From: Candidatus Atribacteria bacterium
Lineage (GTDB): Bacteria; Atribacterota; Atribacteria; Atribacterales; Caldatribacteriaceae
Direction of reading: 5' to 3'
DNA length: 6,061 nt
NCBI GenBank assembly: GCA_029982105.1
Contig: JARRCQ010000114.1
Coordinates: 1 to 6,061, forward strand
Shown: piece after piece, positions 4,951-6,061 of the stretch
Layout of the letters: every line of letters begins with the position of its first letter
How positions within the stretch are numbered: the stretch's first letter is position 1
Program-made: the position numbers and the translations under genes
Notes under the pieces: model-generated
The model's input: only the letters and a program-made list of their open reading frames with translations
Told to the model about the DNA's origin: nothing
Databases searched by the model: none

Positions 4951-5985
4951 ATGAACGTATCAAAAGTAGAAATTCCTGGTATTGAAAATATCAAATTGCC
5001 TAGAATGACCAAGATAAGGCAGAAAATCTCTAATGATTATATAGAGGATGTTCCGCTAGCTGTGAAAGAGGAGATACAAAAAATCAAGTCAAAGGATAAA
5101 ATTACCAGAGGAAAAAAAGTTGCTATTACTGCTGGAAGCAGAGGTATTGATAGGATTGCAGAGGTCATAAAAGCTGTGATTGATGAGGTTAAATTGTTAG
5201 GAGGAGAACCATTTATTGTTCCTGCAATGGGTAGCCACGGAGGTGGTGATGCTCAAGCTCAAAAGGAAATATTAGAGAATTATGGAATAACAGAAGAAAA
5301 AATTGGAGCACCAATATTTTCATCAATGGAAGTAATAAAAGTTGGAGAAACAGAAAGCGGCATTCCTATCTATATTGATAAAAACGCTCTTTTAGCTGAT
5401 TTGATCATCGTTATTAATAGGGTTAAAGTCCACACTGACTTTGCTGGTGAAGTCGAAAGCGGGCTAATGAAAATGATGGCTATTGGATTAGGAAAGCACA
5501 AAGGGGCATCTGTAATCCATGAATATGGCTTTGATAAATTTCATAAAATTATTCCCGAGGTTGGATTAAAAATAATTGAAAAGATACTAATATGTTTTGG
5601 TATAACCCTTATTGAAAATGGGTATCACAAATTATGTGAAATTAGGGCTATTGACCCGGAAGAAATTTACGAAGTTGAAAAGGAACTACTAAAGAAATAT
5701 AAACAACTTATGCCCAGAATCCCCTTTGAAAGCATTGATGTACTAGTGGTTGATGAAATTGGTAAAGATATCAGTGGAAGCGGAATGGACACAAATGTTA
5801 TTGGTCGGGCGAAAGGCGTTGATAAAGATATTAAAATAATAATTCCTTTAGATCTAACAGAAAACACTCATGGCAATGCTTGTGGAATTGGCCTTGGGGA
5901 TCTTACTACCAAGAAGTTATTTGATAAAATTGATTTCAACGTTACATATACGAATACTTTAAGAGCTTGTCAAGTTTTTAGTTGA
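4951..5985 (+). CDS. LarA-like (DUF2088) nickel-dependent 2-hydroxyacid racemase homologue, C-terminally truncated
   Basis: The protein has 344 aa; AGAGGGA at 4936-4942 supports the ATG. LarA racemises lactate with a nickel-pincer nucleotide tethered to a Lys, and relatives act on other 2-hydroxy acids. This belongs to the subgroup with PAMGSHGGG (91-99) and NRVKVHTDFAGEVESGLMKM (156-175). H96 and H161 match the two catalytic His; K174 and H190 lie 16 residues apart, as do the cofactor-bearing K184 and Ni ligand H200 of Lactiplantibacillus LarA. The C-terminal domain follows (DVLVVDEIGKDISGSGMDTN, 263-282; DLTENTHGNACGIGLGD, 301-317), but the frame stops soon after TYTNTL (332-337). Relatives run to about 420 aa, so some 75-80 residues, including the expected IP...D..A block, are missing. 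It may be a recent pseudogene. The cofactor needs LarB, LarC and LarE, none of them here. Confidence 0.8.
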   Translation: MNVSKVEIPGIENIKLPRMTKIRQKISNDYIEDVPLAVKEEIQKIKSKDKITRGKKVAITAGSRGIDRIAEVIKAVIDEVKLLGGEPFIVPAMGSHGGGDAQAQKEILENYGITEEKIGAPIFSSMEVIKVGETESGIPIYIDKNALLADLIIVINRVKVHTDFAGEVESGLMKMMAIGLGKHKGASVIHEYGFDKFHKIIPEVGLKIIEKILICFGITLIENGYHKLCEIRAIDPEEIYEVEKELLKKYKQLMPRIPFESIDVLVVDEIGKDISGSGMDTNVIGRAKGVDKDIKIIIPLDLTENTHGNACGIGLGDLTTKKLFDKIDFNVTYTNTLRACQVFS

Positions 5986-6061
5986 AAATATCTGAGTGGC
6001 TCTCATTAAACTCATACCTCACATTACCAATAAGGCAGCTTCTGTATTTTCTTCTTCTACT

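Noticed and set aside
5986..6061. Frame reading VALIKLIPHITNKAASVF as the missing LarA C-terminus after a frameshift, and a minus-strand frame VEEENTEAALLVM
   Set aside because: Both are too short. The first would need a frameshift plus an in-frame TGA bypass and only vaguely resembles the expected IP...D..A block; the second runs off the window edge.

Overview
The window is low-GC bacterial DNA. Intergenic stretches are rich in A/T and T-runs, and every intact gene is on the + strand behind a clear Shine-Dalgarno sequence. Gene content points to an anaerobic, possibly thermophilic, sugar-acid-using bacterium. The closest look-alikes I know are among low-GC anaerobes such as Atribacterota, Thermotogota, Dictyoglomota or Firmicutes, but nothing here fixes the phylum.

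Layout. Positions 1-300 hold an imperfect tandem array of G-rich, hairpin-forming units of about 100 bp, with an outlying relative at 360-390. A possible scrap of a different dispersed repeat lies between them (319-350). A divergent uronate isomerase gene (uxaC, 478-1950) follows and ends in a terminator-like structure. Positions 1951-2464 contain no intact gene but carry the last 67 codons of a sugar ABC-transporter permease, then a likely extended -10 promoter. Next is a D-2-hydroxyacid dehydrogenase of the phosphoglycerate-dehydrogenase type (2465-3412). A 71-codon start-less C-terminal remnant of a probable sugar isomerase/epimerase (3516-3731) directly abuts a glyoxylate/hydroxypyruvate reductase gene (gyaR-like, 3732-4718). 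A 232-bp spacer with two inverted repeats leads to a LarA-like (DUF2088) nickel racemase homologue (4951-5985) that stops well before the usual family C-terminus. The last 76 bp show no supported gene.

How it fits together. This reads as a partly eroded sugar-acid or hydroxy-acid catabolic locus. Uronate isomerase opens the hexuronate pathway. The two NAD(P)-dependent D-2-hydroxyacid dehydrogenases interconvert 2-oxo acids and D-2-hydroxy acids. LarA relatives invert the C2 stereocentre of 2-hydroxy acids, so a racemase beside stereospecific dehydrogenases is chemically sensible, though substrates cannot be read from sequence. The permease and TIM-barrel remnants suggest that uptake and isomerase genes were once present here and were lost by deletion. 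I found no CRISPR array, tRNA, rRNA, transposase or phage gene. The most unusual features are the structured repeat array and the series of broken genes (two 3'-end remnants and one 3'-truncated gene).
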